A stretch of DNA of 64,000 nucleotides. Source: JAFAXD01 sp051985675. GTDB lineage: Bacteria > Pseudomonadota > Alphaproteobacteria > Rhizobiales > Xanthobacteraceae. Location of the stretch: positions 1 to 64,000 of the forward strand of contig JBPYFJ010000051.1 in the NCBI GenBank assembly GCA_051985675.1. The letters are read 5' to 3'. A model generated the notes under the pieces. That model saw nothing but the letters and a program-made list of their open reading frames with translations. It made no database searches and was not told where the DNA came from. Shown here one piece after another: positions 34,103-42,595 of this stretch. Every line of letters begins with the position of its first letter. Position 1 is the first letter of the stretch. Both the position numbers and the translations under genes were made by a program.

Positions 34103-35149
34103 ATGGATGTCACGATCAACCGGCTTGATCCCAATCTTCCCGATCCCGTCGAAAGCCGCCGGCGCGCCGCCGGACGACTGGTGCGACTTGCCTATGCGAC
34201 AATCGTCTTCGGCGTGCTCGCTTTCTTTGTCATCTATTTCGGTTCGCCCTTCGTTTTTCTCAGCGGACCCGGCGTCGTCACGGCCCCGCGACATGTGGTG
34301 TCCCTGCCTTACACCGTGCAGGTCACCCGGATGAACGTGGTGGCCGGCGCAACCGTCAAAGCCGGCGAAGAAATCGCACAGGTGGTTTCGCCGGAACAGG
34401 ACAGCATCGTCGCAACCTATATGCGCGCGCTGGCGGATATCGCCGGCCGCACGGCGGAACTGCGCATCAGGGCGCGGGTCGCGCAGGAATCGCTCGACGC
34501 CGCGCGCTCATATCAACGCGTGACCGCGGAAGCAGTCGAGCGTATCGAGGCTCTGCCCACAGCCACGGTGACCTTCCGCATGGAGGTTTTGCGCGAGCGC
34601 GCGGCGGCCCAAAAGGCCCTGGTTTCGCAGGAGGCGGAAGTCTCGGAGTCGAATATTCAACTCGCTTCGCTCGATCAATTTATCCAACAGCTTCGGGCGC
34701 GCCTCGATGAAGTAGAGCGCCATTTCGGCCATGGGGAGGTCCTTGCGCCGATCGCCGGAACTGTCTCGACAAACCCCGCATACGCCGGCCAGTCGCTGGT
34801 CGCCGGCATTCCCATCGCGGAAATCCTCGACACGACCGAAATCTTTGTGGACTGGTATATCCCCAATGAGCGCCTGATCGATCCCAAGGTCGGGAACAAC
34901 GTCCTGGTGCTGTTCGGCCAACGCCGGTTCCCGGGAACGATTGCGCAAATCCTGCCGGTTTCGGATGTGTATCGAGGAACGCAGCAAACATTGACTCGCG
35001 ATCGTCCCGCAACGCAGATCGCGCGGGTCCGCTTCAATCGAGACACGTCGCTGCCGCCGCTGAACTCGACCGTCTACGTTCACATGCATTACAGTAAGCT
35101 GTCCCGCAGCCTCGCCGAGGGGTTGTTCAGTCTATTCGGGCTTTACTGA
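34103..35149 (+). CDS. HlyD-family membrane fusion protein paired with the polysaccharide synthase
   Basis: A 348-residue protein with one N-terminal helix (LAYATIVFGVLAFFVIYFGSPFVFL), a split lipoyl domain (VTRMNVVAGATVKAGEEIAQ and EVLAPIAGTVSTNPAYAGQ) around a coiled coil (about residues 95-205), and a beta-barrel region. The arrangement matches Alg44-like periplasmic parts of polysaccharide export systems, though no PilZ c-di-GMP domain is present. GAGGAG lies before the ATG at 34103. It is co-transcribed with the synthase. Confidence 0.82.
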   Translation: MDVTINRLDPNLPDPVESRRRAAGRLVRLAYATIVFGVLAFFVIYFGSPFVFLSGPGVVTAPRHVVSLPYTVQVTRMNVVAGATVKAGEEIAQVVSPEQDSIVATYMRALADIAGRTAELRIRARVAQESLDAARSYQRVTAEAVERIEALPTATVTFRMEVLRERAAAQKALVSQEAEVSESNIQLASLDQFIQQLRARLDEVERHFGHGEVLAPIAGTVSTNPAYAGQSLVAGIPIAEILDTTEIFVDWYIPNERLIDPKVGNNVLVLFGQRRFPGTIAQILPVSDVYRGTQQTLTRDRPATQIARVRFNRDTSLPPLNSTVYVHMHYSKLSRSLAEGLFSLFGLY

Positions 35150-35185
35150 GTCAAACCGCGTGGATCACATCGAGCGCCGTTCACG

Positions 35186-35452
35186 ATGCAGATTGAAGTA
35201 GGTCAAACGGCCTGTCCGGCCTGCGGCGCGCAAGGGCTGGAATTCTTTCCGGTGTTGCATCACATGATGTGCGCCTATATCGGCCCGCAATACGACTTCG
35301 CGCCGGCAGCCGCTGGATTGACCTGTCCGAAATGCCGGCGCGACATCGTGTCGGGCGACCCCGCTTGCGAGATCGTGGGGACGAGCGCGCGCTGCCCGCG
35401 CTGCCGCAAGGAGCTCGTGGTGTCACCGCCACCCTCGCGCCCGACACCATAG
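35186..35452 (+). CDS. Small zinc-ribbon protein
   Basis: An 88-residue protein with three CxxC knuckles: TACPACGAQG, LTCPKCRRD and ARCPRCRKEL, plus a lone Cys in HHMMCAYIGPQYDF. Two of the knuckles could make one Zn ribbon. There is no signal or membrane segment. It lies 36 bp after the membrane-fusion gene and might belong to that operon. I do not recognise the family and cannot assign a function. Confidence 0.6.
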   Translation: MQIEVGQTACPACGAQGLEFFPVLHHMMCAYIGPQYDFAPAAAGLTCPKCRRDIVSGDPACEIVGTSARCPRCRKELVVSPPPSRPTP

Positions 35453-35516
35453 GCAGGCGAGATTGGTATCTGGTCGCGCGGGTTTCTTCCCGGTTGCCCG
35501 GAAAAAGCTCCAGTAC

Positions 35517-36452
35517 CTAACCGGGCTGCGCCAGGCGGCCGAGTCGTTCGGCGAGCTGATTGAGGCCCCAATCGCGCGCGAGCGTCGCGGCGCGCGACCA
35601 TGTCGGGGTTTGATCCTTCAACGCGGGCAGTGGAGCTGACGCGTCCATGGTTGCGAGGCGCCGATAGAGTCGCAGGTCGGCAGCTTGTGCGGGAAACCGG
35701 CCCGCGCCGAGTGCATTCTCCAGCGACCCATAGGTGCGCAGCAGGCTTGCGGCCGTCTTCGCGCCAACGCCCCGTGCACCCGGAAGTCCGTCGGAGGGAT
35801 CTCCGCGCAGCGCGATGAAATCGGGCACCTGCTTGGGGTCGACGCCGTAGCGCTCGCGCACTTCGGCCGGCCCGATGCGGGCCATTTCGCCGGCACGGAC
35901 CGGATAAACGATGGTCGTGGCCGCAGAGGCGAGTTGGAAGCTGTCGCGATCGCCGCTCGCGACGATCGCGCGTCCGCCGCGGCGTTCCTCCGTCGCGCTG
36001 GCCGCCGCCAGGAAGTCGTCGGCCTCGTAGCCTGCCGCCTTGGCGTTCGCAAAACCGCATGCCGCGACGAAATCCGGCAGCACATCGAGTTGATCGACCA
36101 ACTCGTCGTCGAACTCCCGCCCGGCCTGGTAGCCGGCGAACGCCTCATGGCGATACGTGGCCTCTTCCAGCGTGTCCCACGCCACCAGAACCGCGCGGGG
36201 TTGTTCCTGCTCGTAGAGCCGCAGCAGAAAATTCGCGAAGCCCACAATGGCACCGCCGCCTTTATCACCGGCCCGCCGGATGGTTTTCGGCAGGGCGTGA
36301 TAGGCGCGATGCGTAAAGGAGTCTCCGTCGATGGCGAGAAGAGGCCGGCGTACGCGCGTACGCGTCGCCGACGCCTTGCTGCTCCGCTTTCGGGGTGCGA
36401 GCGTGCCCTTGGCTGATTTTGCGGAACGTCGCGCCGAGGCCCTGACAATCAT
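35517..36452 (-). CDS. 5'-3' exonuclease / FEN-like nuclease
   Basis: A 311-residue nuclease resembling the N-terminal exonuclease domain of DNA polymerase I, without the polymerase. A basic N-terminal extension (residues 1-35) precedes LLAIDGDSFTHRAYHALP with the first metal-binding Asp. YEADDFLAAAS and IVASGDRDSFQL supply the other acidic residues. RGDPSDGLPGARGVGAKTAASLLRTYGSLENAL is the helix-three-turn-helix DNA-binding element. It removes flaps or RNA primers. It is convergent with the Zn-ribbon gene. Confidence 0.88.
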   Translation of the reverse strand: MIVRASARRSAKSAKGTLAPRKRSSKASATRTRVRRPLLAIDGDSFTHRAYHALPKTIRRAGDKGGGAIVGFANFLLRLYEQEQPRAVLVAWDTLEEATYRHEAFAGYQAGREFDDELVDQLDVLPDFVAACGFANAKAAGYEADDFLAAASATEERRGGRAIVASGDRDSFQLASAATTIVYPVRAGEMARIGPAEVRERYGVDPKQVPDFIALRGDPSDGLPGARGVGAKTAASLLRTYGSLENALGAGRFPAQAADLRLYRRLATMDASAPLPALKDQTPTWSRAATLARDWGLNQLAERLGRLAQPG

Positions 36453-36465
36453 TGCGTCAACGCTA

Positions 36466-37023
36466 TCAGTGCCCTCCGCCCGCGCCCTTGAGCACCTCGG
36501 GCTCGTGCGCGCCGATCAGTACGAAGGCGATGCGGCAGGTCGTTTTGCCGGTATTCACCCAGGCATGATTGGTGCCTTGTTGAACCAGGATATCGCCGGC
36601 CTTGAGGTGGACCTTGCTGTCATCGAGCAGCATATCGATCTCGCCCTCGAGCACGATTGCATAATCGATGCTCTTGGTGCGATGCATGAATGGATGGTCG
36701 GTGTACTTGCCCTTGCGCCGCTGCTGGGTGCCGAGCCCCATCTCGGAGGTGAATGCCGCGTTGTCGACCTTGATCTCGCCGGTCACCGGTGGAAAGTCGA
36801 CGATCCGCAGGATCGATCCATTCATCGGCGGTGGAACCCCGATGGTGCGCTCGGCCTGATCCTTGCTGCCGGAAATGTCGGCCGGGGTGTCGTCGGTCAC
36901 CCACAGGAGCGCTGACGAGACGCCCGCCGCGCGTGTGATCGATTCTTTCGTGCCGTCGGAAATGATAACGGCGGTGCCGTCCTTGTCGTGTCCGGTGACG
37001 ATCCGCCTGACTGACTTGCTCAT
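36466..37023 (-). CDS. Cupin-domain protein
   Basis: A 185-residue protein whose C-terminal half (about residues 95-170) is a cupin barrel: DHPFMHRTKSIDYAIVLEGEIDMLLDD is the first motif with His and Glu, and GDILVQQGTNHAWVNTGK the second with its His. The N-terminal part (GHDKDGTAVIISDG, LLWVTDDTPADI) matches the common two-part cupin proteins seen beside dehydrogenases. No enzyme activity can be assigned. It lies 13 bp upstream of the nuclease gene on the same strand and could be co-transcribed. Confidence 0.82.
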   Translation of the reverse strand: MSKSVRRIVTGHDKDGTAVIISDGTKESITRAAGVSSALLWVTDDTPADISGSKDQAERTIGVPPPMNGSILRIVDFPPVTGEIKVDNAAFTSEMGLGTQQRRKGKYTDHPFMHRTKSIDYAIVLEGEIDMLLDDSKVHLKAGDILVQQGTNHAWVNTGKTTCRIAFVLIGAHEPEVLKGAGGGH

Positions 37024-37145
37024 GGGTACCCCGGCTGTTGGTGCGCGCAGATGTTGCCCGCCCGCTGATCTTTAGCGGACGCGAGCGCGGCATAAAACAG
37101 CGATGTGTGCGCCCCAGACAAACGATTCCATCAGCGGCGCACGAA

Positions 37146-37397
37146 TGTTCTATGCCATATTTCGGCTCGGGCCCGCATGGGCCATAGATCACGAGCAGCC
37201 TGACGCGCCTGTCGGTATGGAGAAGCGCCGACGTGATCGCTGTGCAGCTGCGTCGCGGGATAGGTGGTGATGTCCTGATGCGAAATTTCGAGCGCGGTGG
37301 AATTGGTTCGCCAGCCGAACCCGAAATCGAGGACGAACTGGTCGCCGTTGCCGAGTTCGAACGCGGCCCCGACGCGCCGGCTGCCGGCGCCTTGATC
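37146..37397 (-). pseudogene. Decayed metallo-beta-lactamase-fold hydrolase fragment
   Basis: Reading leftward from 37397, one frame gives GSRRVGAAFELGNGDQFVLDF, then TALEI and TQLHSDHVG. That is the core of an MBL-fold enzyme, with the HxHxDH metal motif as QLHSDH (first His lost). A second frame then continues the family pattern as VIYGPCGPEPKYGIEH, so a frameshift and probably an internal deletion separate them. The C-terminal two thirds is missing. The fragment fills most of the 376-bp gap between the cupin and glycosyltransferase genes. Confidence 0.6.
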
Positions 37398-37399
37398 TG

Positions 37400-38332
37400 A
37401 TGGCCGGCCCCGGCATCTCGGTCGTGCTTGCGACCTACAACCGGGTCGCGCTGCTGCCGCGCGCGATTGCGAGCGTGCTCGCGCAGGAGGGCGTCGATTT
37501 CGAGCTGATCATTGTCGATGACGCCTCGACCGACGGCACGCGCGACTATCTCGCGACGCTCAGCGATCCGCGGGTGCGGATCGTCACGGTCCAGACGAAC
37601 CTCGGCCCGAGCGGCGCGCGCAACCGCGGGCTCGCGGCGGCGGGCGCGCCCTTCGTTGCGTTTCTCGATTCGGACGATCGCTATCGGCCCGGCCGGCTTG
37701 CGGCGCCACTCGCCGCGCTCGCCGATCCGGACGTCGTCTGCACGTTGTCTTCGGCGCTGCGCTTCGATCGCGGGACGCCACGCGAGGCGCGCGTGCCGGA
37801 CGTGACGTTGCGGCGTGAAGCCTTTGAATGGGCGCTGATCTGCGATCTCATCCCGGTCGAGGCGTCCAGCATGACGGTGCGCCGCGACGATGCGTTGGCC
37901 GCCGGCGGCTTCTGCCCGGCGCTGCGGCTCGCCGAGGATCGCGAGTTCCTGATCCGGCTGGCGCGCCGCGGCGGCGGGCGGTTGCTCGCGGACGTGCTGT
38001 GGGAAAAAAGTTGGGTCGACGACAGCCTGTCCAACGAATGGCGCAAGGCCGCGTCCGGCCTCGTGGCATATCTGCGCGAACGCCCGGAATATGCGGCGCG
38101 GTTTCCGGCGGTCGCCTCGTACCTCGCGACCAAGATTCTCGTGTCGCATGTGCGCGACCGCCGTTTCGACGCGTTGTGGCACGATGTTGCGGTATTTCGC
38201 GCCGCTGGCGTGATCGACGCAAACCTGCTGCGTGTGATTGCGCGGCATCGTGCCGTGAGCGATTACCGGCGGGATCATGCCACCGGGGCTGCGCTCGCCG
38301 CGCTGACGGGTGCTCCAGAAAAATGGCTATGA
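37400..38332 (+). CDS. Family-2 glycosyltransferase (soluble)
   Basis: A 310-residue GT-A enzyme. ISVVLATYNRVALLPRAIASVL opens the nucleotide-binding fold, VDDASTDGTRDYL and FLDSDDRYRPGRL supply the metal-binding acidic residues (DxD-like SDD), and LRLAEDREFLIRLA is the catalytic ED region. It lacks transmembrane helices and the Q-x-x-R-W motif, so it would add single sugars. The start abuts the MBL remnant on the other strand. No other surface-glycan genes are adjacent. Confidence 0.83.
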   Translation: MAGPGISVVLATYNRVALLPRAIASVLAQEGVDFELIIVDDASTDGTRDYLATLSDPRVRIVTVQTNLGPSGARNRGLAAAGAPFVAFLDSDDRYRPGRLAAPLAALADPDVVCTLSSALRFDRGTPREARVPDVTLRREAFEWALICDLIPVEASSMTVRRDDALAAGGFCPALRLAEDREFLIRLARRGGGRLLADVLWEKSWVDDSLSNEWRKAASGLVAYLRERPEYAARFPAVASYLATKILVSHVRDRRFDALWHDVAVFRAAGVIDANLLRVIARHRAVSDYRRDHATGAALAALTGAPEKWL

Positions 38333-38371
38333 TCGAGCGACTTTCGATCCATTGGAATGGGGTGAGACACA

Positions 38372-39361
38372 GTGAGCAGCTTCAAGGCGATCGTCATTCG
38401 CAAAGGCGAGGGTGGACAAACGGCCGACCTCGCCGAGTTCGACGACAACGACCTGATGGATGGGGACGTGACGTTCCGGGTCGAATGGTCGGCGCTCAAC
38501 TACAAGGACGGGCTCGCCATCACCGGCAAGGCGCCGGTTGTGCGGCGCTTCCCGATGATTCCCGGGATCGACGGGGCCGGGACGGTCGAGACGTCGGCGC
38601 ATCCGGACTGGACGCCGGGCGACAAGGTCATTCTCAACGGCTGGGGGTGTGGCGAGAGCCACCTCGGCATGTACGGCGCCAAAGCTCGGGTCAAGGGCGA
38701 CTGGCTGGTGCCGCTGCCCGACGGCGTGAGCGCGCGCGATTCGATGGCGATCGGAACCGCGGGCTATACCGCAATGCTGTGCGTGCTGGCGCTCGAGCGT
38801 CATGGGTTAACGCCTGCGAGCGGGCCGGTGATCGTGACGGGCGCTGCCGGCGGCGTGGGGTCGGTCGCGGTCGCGCTCCTGTCAAAGCTTGGATTCACGG
38901 TGATCGCCGCGACCGGCCGTCCGCAGGAGGCCGACTACCTGCGCGCCCTGGGCGCGTCCGAGATTCTCTCGCGCGAGGAGCTGACCGTTCCGGTCCGGCC
39001 GCTCGCCAAGGAGCGTTGGGCCGGCGGCGTCGACACCCTCGGTTCGGTGCCGCTGGCGAACGTTTTGTCGATGACTCGCTATGGCGGCGCGGTCGCCGCC
39101 TGCGGGCTTGCAGCCGGTCTCGACCTACCGTCGACGGTCGCTCCGTTTATTCTTCGCGGAGTGTCACTTTTTGGCATCGATTCCGTGATGTGCCCAACGG
39201 CGCTCCGGCGCACCGCCTGGCGACGTCTTGCGAGCGATCTCGACCGCGGCAAACTTGCTGAAATGACAACTGAAATTGGACTCGCACAGGTCCTGCGCGA
39301 GGCTCCAAAAATCCTGCAAGGTCGCGTCCGCGGCCGTACATTAATCAAGATTGCGGACTGA
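38372..39361 (+). CDS. acuI: Acrylyl-CoA reductase / YhdH-type quinone oxidoreductase
   Basis: A 329-residue MDR reductase. WSALNYKDGLAITGKAPVVR near residue 40 and IPGIDGAGTVE are the AcuI/YhdH hallmarks, VTGAAGGVGSVAVALLSKLG is the NADPH loop, and SVMCPTALRRTAWRRLA is the C-terminal signature. It reduces acryloyl-CoA to propionyl-CoA, protecting from that toxic electrophile. The start is GTG at 38372. No DMSP or 3-hydroxypropionate genes adjoin it. Confidence 0.88.
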   Translation: MSSFKAIVIRKGEGGQTADLAEFDDNDLMDGDVTFRVEWSALNYKDGLAITGKAPVVRRFPMIPGIDGAGTVETSAHPDWTPGDKVILNGWGCGESHLGMYGAKARVKGDWLVPLPDGVSARDSMAIGTAGYTAMLCVLALERHGLTPASGPVIVTGAAGGVGSVAVALLSKLGFTVIAATGRPQEADYLRALGASEILSREELTVPVRPLAKERWAGGVDTLGSVPLANVLSMTRYGGAVAACGLAAGLDLPSTVAPFILRGVSLFGIDSVMCPTALRRTAWRRLASDLDRGKLAEMTTEIGLAQVLREAPKILQGRVRGRTLIKIAD

Positions 39362-39450
39362 ACTGCCGGGGAACGGCTCAATATGGTAAGGAGTTGATTA
39401 AGAAATTGGGGTAATATTTGGTTAAGAACAGGCAGGCGGGGTGGATCATC

Positions 39451-39900
39451 ATGCGGCGACAGGTCTTTGCATTGGCGGCTCTTGCGGCAGTGATCCCGGC
39501 TGAGGCGGGCGAGCTGCGCCCCGAGCAGGCGAAGGCGTTCGTCGCCGGTAAGCTGTTCGCCTATACCTGCTTTGAAGGCACCACCGGCGTCGGCCGCATT
39601 AACGCGGACGGATCGGTATCCGGTAACATTCGGGTACGCGGGACCGGACCGGTGCACTACGTGACGTTGCCGCCTGGCACAGTCCGGGTGAACCAAGCCG
39701 GAATCTGCGCCTCGGTGCGCGGCCTGCCGATGGAGCCCTGCTTCAACGTCTACCAGGTCGACAACAACCGCTTCCGCGGCTCGCTCGCCGGCATGGGCTT
39801 CGCCTACTGCGATTTTGTGCGCCGCGATGGCCGGGTGCATTTCGCCCAATCCGGCAGCACCGTCCAGCAGGTGCAGTCGGCAATCACCAACCAGCGCTAG
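39451..39900 (+). CDS. Small exported protein of unknown function
   Basis: A 149-residue protein with a signal peptide (MRRQVFALAALAAVIPAEAGE) and a mature domain with four cysteines (YTCFEG, GICASV, EPCFNV, AYCDFV). Gly/Val-rich strands (GRINADGSVSGNIRVRGTG) suggest a small beta-sandwich. ATG at 39451 gives the clean signal peptide; a TTG 33 bp upstream is less likely. GATTAAGAA and GGTTAAGAA repeats lie just before it and may belong to its promoter. Its last 4 bp overlap the convergent NrtR-like gene. Confidence 0.6.
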   Translation: MRRQVFALAALAAVIPAEAGELRPEQAKAFVAGKLFAYTCFEGTTGVGRINADGSVSGNIRVRGTGPVHYVTLPPGTVRVNQAGICASVRGLPMEPCFNVYQVDNNRFRGSLAGMGFAYCDFVRRDGRVHFAQSGSTVQQVQSAITNQR

Positions 39901-40871
39901 CGACCGCCCAGGCGCAACCCCGGCGCCGGACGTTCCTGCACGACCTCGCGGCGAAAACGAAAGATCGCGGCCGGCCGCCCGCCCGTCGTGGTGGATTGAT
40001 CGCCGGTCGGTTCGACCAGCTCGGTATTCTCCACCAGCCGGCGAAAGTTCTGCTTGTGCAGATGGCGGCCGGAAATCGCCTCGACCGTATGTTGTAGCTC
40101 GGTCAGGGTGAATTCCGGGCGCATCAGCTCGAAGATCACCGGCCGGTATTTGAGCTTGGCGCGCAGCCGCGCGATCGCGGTCGCCAGCACGCGGCGGTGA
40201 TCGAACCGCATCGATTCGCCAAGCGCTGGCATATTTTTGCGCGCCAGCGCGGCTTCGCGACCGTCGCCGCGGGCTTCCTCGACCAATCCGGCCTCGTAAA
40301 GCAGCTCGTAGCGGTCGAGCGCCTTCTCCTCGTCCCACGGCGCGCCGGCGACCCCGAAGCACAGCCGCAACCGCTCACGCCGTCCGAGCGGGCGCACCGG
40401 CTCGTCGCGCACCGGGCGCGCTGCCCATTCGGTCAGCAGCGGCAGCACGGCGTCGTCGAGGATCTCGGGACGCCCGGCGCGCCAGTCCTCCCATGGAAAG
40501 AAACGGTACCACGGCTCGAATCCCGCGCCCGCCGACGTCGCCACCGCGCCGTTCTCGGGCATCCGGGTCAGCGCCAGATAGCCGACCGACACCACGTGCG
40601 GGCCGGTGTCGCCGGCGCGCGCGTGCCGGCCGCGATCGCCGAAGGTGTAAAGCTGCTCCACGTAGCCGACCGCGAGCCCGGTCTGCGCCTTGACCCACGC
40701 GCGCAGTCCGATTTCGAAGGTGTGGTGCTGCAGCGGGTCGAACGGGCCGAATGGAAGTCCGGCCCGCGGTTCGCCGGCGCGCTCGCCGGCCACTAGGATC
40801 TGCGGCTCGTCGTCCTCGACCGAGACAATGGCGGCGGTCAGCCCGATTTCGATCTCGGTCCGCGCCGCCAT
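39897..40871 (-). CDS. NrtR-type NAD-metabolism regulator (degenerate Nudix plus winged helix)
   Basis: A 324-residue protein. Residues about 10-130 have a Nudix fold, but the catalytic REUxEExGU box is replaced (FEIGLRAWVKAQTGL), so hydrolysis is unlikely and ligand sensing likely. Residues about 220-310 form the NrtR-like winged helix (MRPEFTLTELQHTVEAISGRHLHKQNFRRLV). Members sense ADP-ribose and repress NAD biosynthesis genes. It is followed 3 bp upstream in the operon by the phosphatase gene. Confidence 0.82.
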   Translation of the reverse strand: MAARTEIEIGLTAAIVSVEDDEPQILVAGERAGEPRAGLPFGPFDPLQHHTFEIGLRAWVKAQTGLAVGYVEQLYTFGDRGRHARAGDTGPHVVSVGYLALTRMPENGAVATSAGAGFEPWYRFFPWEDWRAGRPEILDDAVLPLLTEWAARPVRDEPVRPLGRRERLRLCFGVAGAPWDEEKALDRYELLYEAGLVEEARGDGREAALARKNMPALGESMRFDHRRVLATAIARLRAKLKYRPVIFELMRPEFTLTELQHTVEAISGRHLHKQNFRRLVENTELVEPTGDQSTTTGGRPAAIFRFRREVVQERPAPGLRLGGR

Positions 40872-40874
40872 CGC

Positions 40875-41381
40875 CTACTCAAGATCAAGCCGGAACGGCT
40901 CGCCTTCGGCCGCGATCGTTCCGCGGCCGATCGCTTCAACGGCAGCCACCATGCGCCCGTGACGGGCCAGAACCCGATCGGCGAGCCAGACGATACGCGG
41001 ATTGGGATAAGCCGTGCGCGAGGCGCGGCGCAGCGCCTGCGCGATCAACCCTTCGTCGCGACGCGGGTTGAGGGCGCACACCGCGGTGAACGCCGCCGCG
41101 GTCGAGCGGCTAATGCCCGCATAGCAATGGATCACCATCGGGGCGTCGCGGCGCCAGTCGCGCACGAAGGACAGCAGCTGCTCGACGTGCGCGACGTCGG
41201 GAGACACGTAGCCGTCCATCGGGCCGGTGATGTCATGCACGTGCAGGCGCAGATGATTGCCGGCCGGCACCGCCTCCGGCAGGCGAACCTCGTCCTCGAC
41301 CCCGAGCAGGGTCACGACGTGCCGCGCCCCGGTCTCCTCGATCGTGGTGTGCAGGCGTGCCAGGGAGCAAACGTGAATCAT
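40875..41381 (-). CDS. Tyrosine-phosphatase-like protein
   Basis: A 168-residue cytosolic protein with the P-loop HCYAGISRS (H-C-x-x-G-x-S-R-S, near residue 85), the catalytic signature of dual-specificity and tyrosine phosphatases. The general acid could be the Asp in HVHDITGPMDGYV. The short length fits a single catalytic domain. It ends 3 bp before the NrtR-like start, so the two are co-transcribed. Substrate unknown; it could act on phosphoprotein or on inositol or nucleotide phosphates. Confidence 0.8.
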   Translation of the reverse strand: MIHVCSLARLHTTIEETGARHVVTLLGVEDEVRLPEAVPAGNHLRLHVHDITGPMDGYVSPDVAHVEQLLSFVRDWRRDAPMVIHCYAGISRSTAAAFTAVCALNPRRDEGLIAQALRRASRTAYPNPRIVWLADRVLARHGRMVAAVEAIGRGTIAAEGEPFRLDLE

Positions 41382-41447
41382 GTCCGCCTCATCATAGCGC
41401 GCGGCGGGTACGGCGCGAATGTGGCCGTTTCAGGCGTGGCGGCCTTG

Positions 41448-42134
41448 CTAGGCTGAGCGCCCGGCGGCCTTAGTCAGCCATCGGACGACGTGATCGAGGA
41501 TCGCTCTGTGCACGTCCTGTTGTGGGGTTCCGGCACTCTTGCGAACCTTGAACGAATGGTCGCCGTCCGCGATGACGAACAGGTCGGCGGGGGCTTCGAG
41601 TTTGTCAAGGATGGGGCGCAACTCCTCGGGGGTTCCGAATGAATCGCGCGAACCCTGCACGTACAGCATCGGCACGCGGATGCTTGGGAGGTGCTTTGAC
41701 CGCAGCTGATCCGGTTTGCCGGGCGGGTGCAGCGGATAGCCGAGAAACACCAGCCCGGCGAGATCGAGCGGCGTATTGGCGGCAACCTGGGAGGCGATCC
41801 GGCCGCCCATCGATTTGCCGCCGATCGCGAGCGCGTTGCGGCCGATTCGATGGCGCACCTCGTCGATCACCGCGCGATAACAGGCTTCCAGGCGATCGTT
41901 GCGGTCCGGTATGCGGCGGCGGTGTTCGGTATAGAGAAAGTTGAAGGTCACGGCGTCGATGCCGCGGTGGGCGAGCTCGGTTGCGAACGTCACCATGAAG
42001 GCGTTGCGCTGGTCGGTGCCGGCGCCGTGACCGAGGATCAGGGTGATGCCCGCGGCGTTGCTAGCGCCAGCTGGGTAGAGCAGGGCGGTGACCTGGTCGG
42101 CCGGCGCGACATCGACCTTGATGGTCTCGGGCAT
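41448..42134 (-). CDS. Alpha/beta-hydrolase family protein (KANL3/Tex30-like)
   Basis: A 228-residue hydrolase. ITLILGHGAGTDQRNAFM is the oxyanion loop, AIGGKSMGGRIASQVA carries the nucleophile (G-K-S-M-G-G), VQGSRDSFGTPEEL the Asp and VIADGDHSFKV the His. These are exactly the landmarks of the KANL3/Tex30 (dienelactone hydrolase-like) group. There is no signal peptide. It is followed on the same strand by nothing close and preceded by a short coiled-coil gene 18 bp away. Confidence 0.83.
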   Translation of the reverse strand: MPETIKVDVAPADQVTALLYPAGASNAAGITLILGHGAGTDQRNAFMVTFATELAHRGIDAVTFNFLYTEHRRRIPDRNDRLEACYRAVIDEVRHRIGRNALAIGGKSMGGRIASQVAANTPLDLAGLVFLGYPLHPPGKPDQLRSKHLPSIRVPMLYVQGSRDSFGTPEELRPILDKLEAPADLFVIADGDHSFKVRKSAGTPQQDVHRAILDHVVRWLTKAAGRSA

Positions 42135-42152
42135 CTGGCCATTAAACCTGAT

Positions 42153-42398
42153 CTATCCCGACCGTCGCGTCGTTTTCGGAAAGTCCTTCCAGGCCGCGCA
42201 CGCGCCTTCCGACAGTTCGGCGCTCGCTTTGCGCAACCGGTGCATCGCTTCCCACATGCGGTCTTCCAGCGCCGCGAGCTCGCGCGGCGGTGTGCCGGCG
42301 CGCAGTTCGGTTTGCAGCAAATGCCAGATGCGCTCGCTCTCTGCTTTTGCGGCCGCGTGCTCTCTGGCCAGCCGGTCGAGGTGACGATCTCGGCTCAC
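42153..42398 (-). CDS. Short helical protein of unknown function
   Basis: An 81-residue protein, nearly all helix (LAREHAAAKAESERIWHLLQ, ELAALEDRMWEAMHRLRKA), with a basic C-terminus. The start is GTG behind GGAGTAA. It reads in the same direction as, and 18 bp ahead of, the hydrolase gene, so they may be one unit. No family is recognised. The 197 bp that follow, up to the TctC-like gene, hold nothing notable. Confidence 0.5.
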   Translation of the reverse strand: MSRDRHLDRLAREHAAAKAESERIWHLLQTELRAGTPPRELAALEDRMWEAMHRLRKASAELSEGACAAWKDFPKTTRRSG

Positions 42399-42595
42399 GC
42401 AAGTTACTCCGGATTAGGATCACATTGTCCGGCAGTCTTGCGTCAAACGGTTTACGCCGCGTTTATGGATGGAAGGCCTTGTCGGGGCTTGGAAAATCTG
42501 TCGAAGGCGGATTTTCGCTGTTGCGGGGCCACGCCGCTACCGCCATTGTGCGCCAAACGCGCCGCCCCGAGCGCGAGCCATGAGGAGGACGAGGG

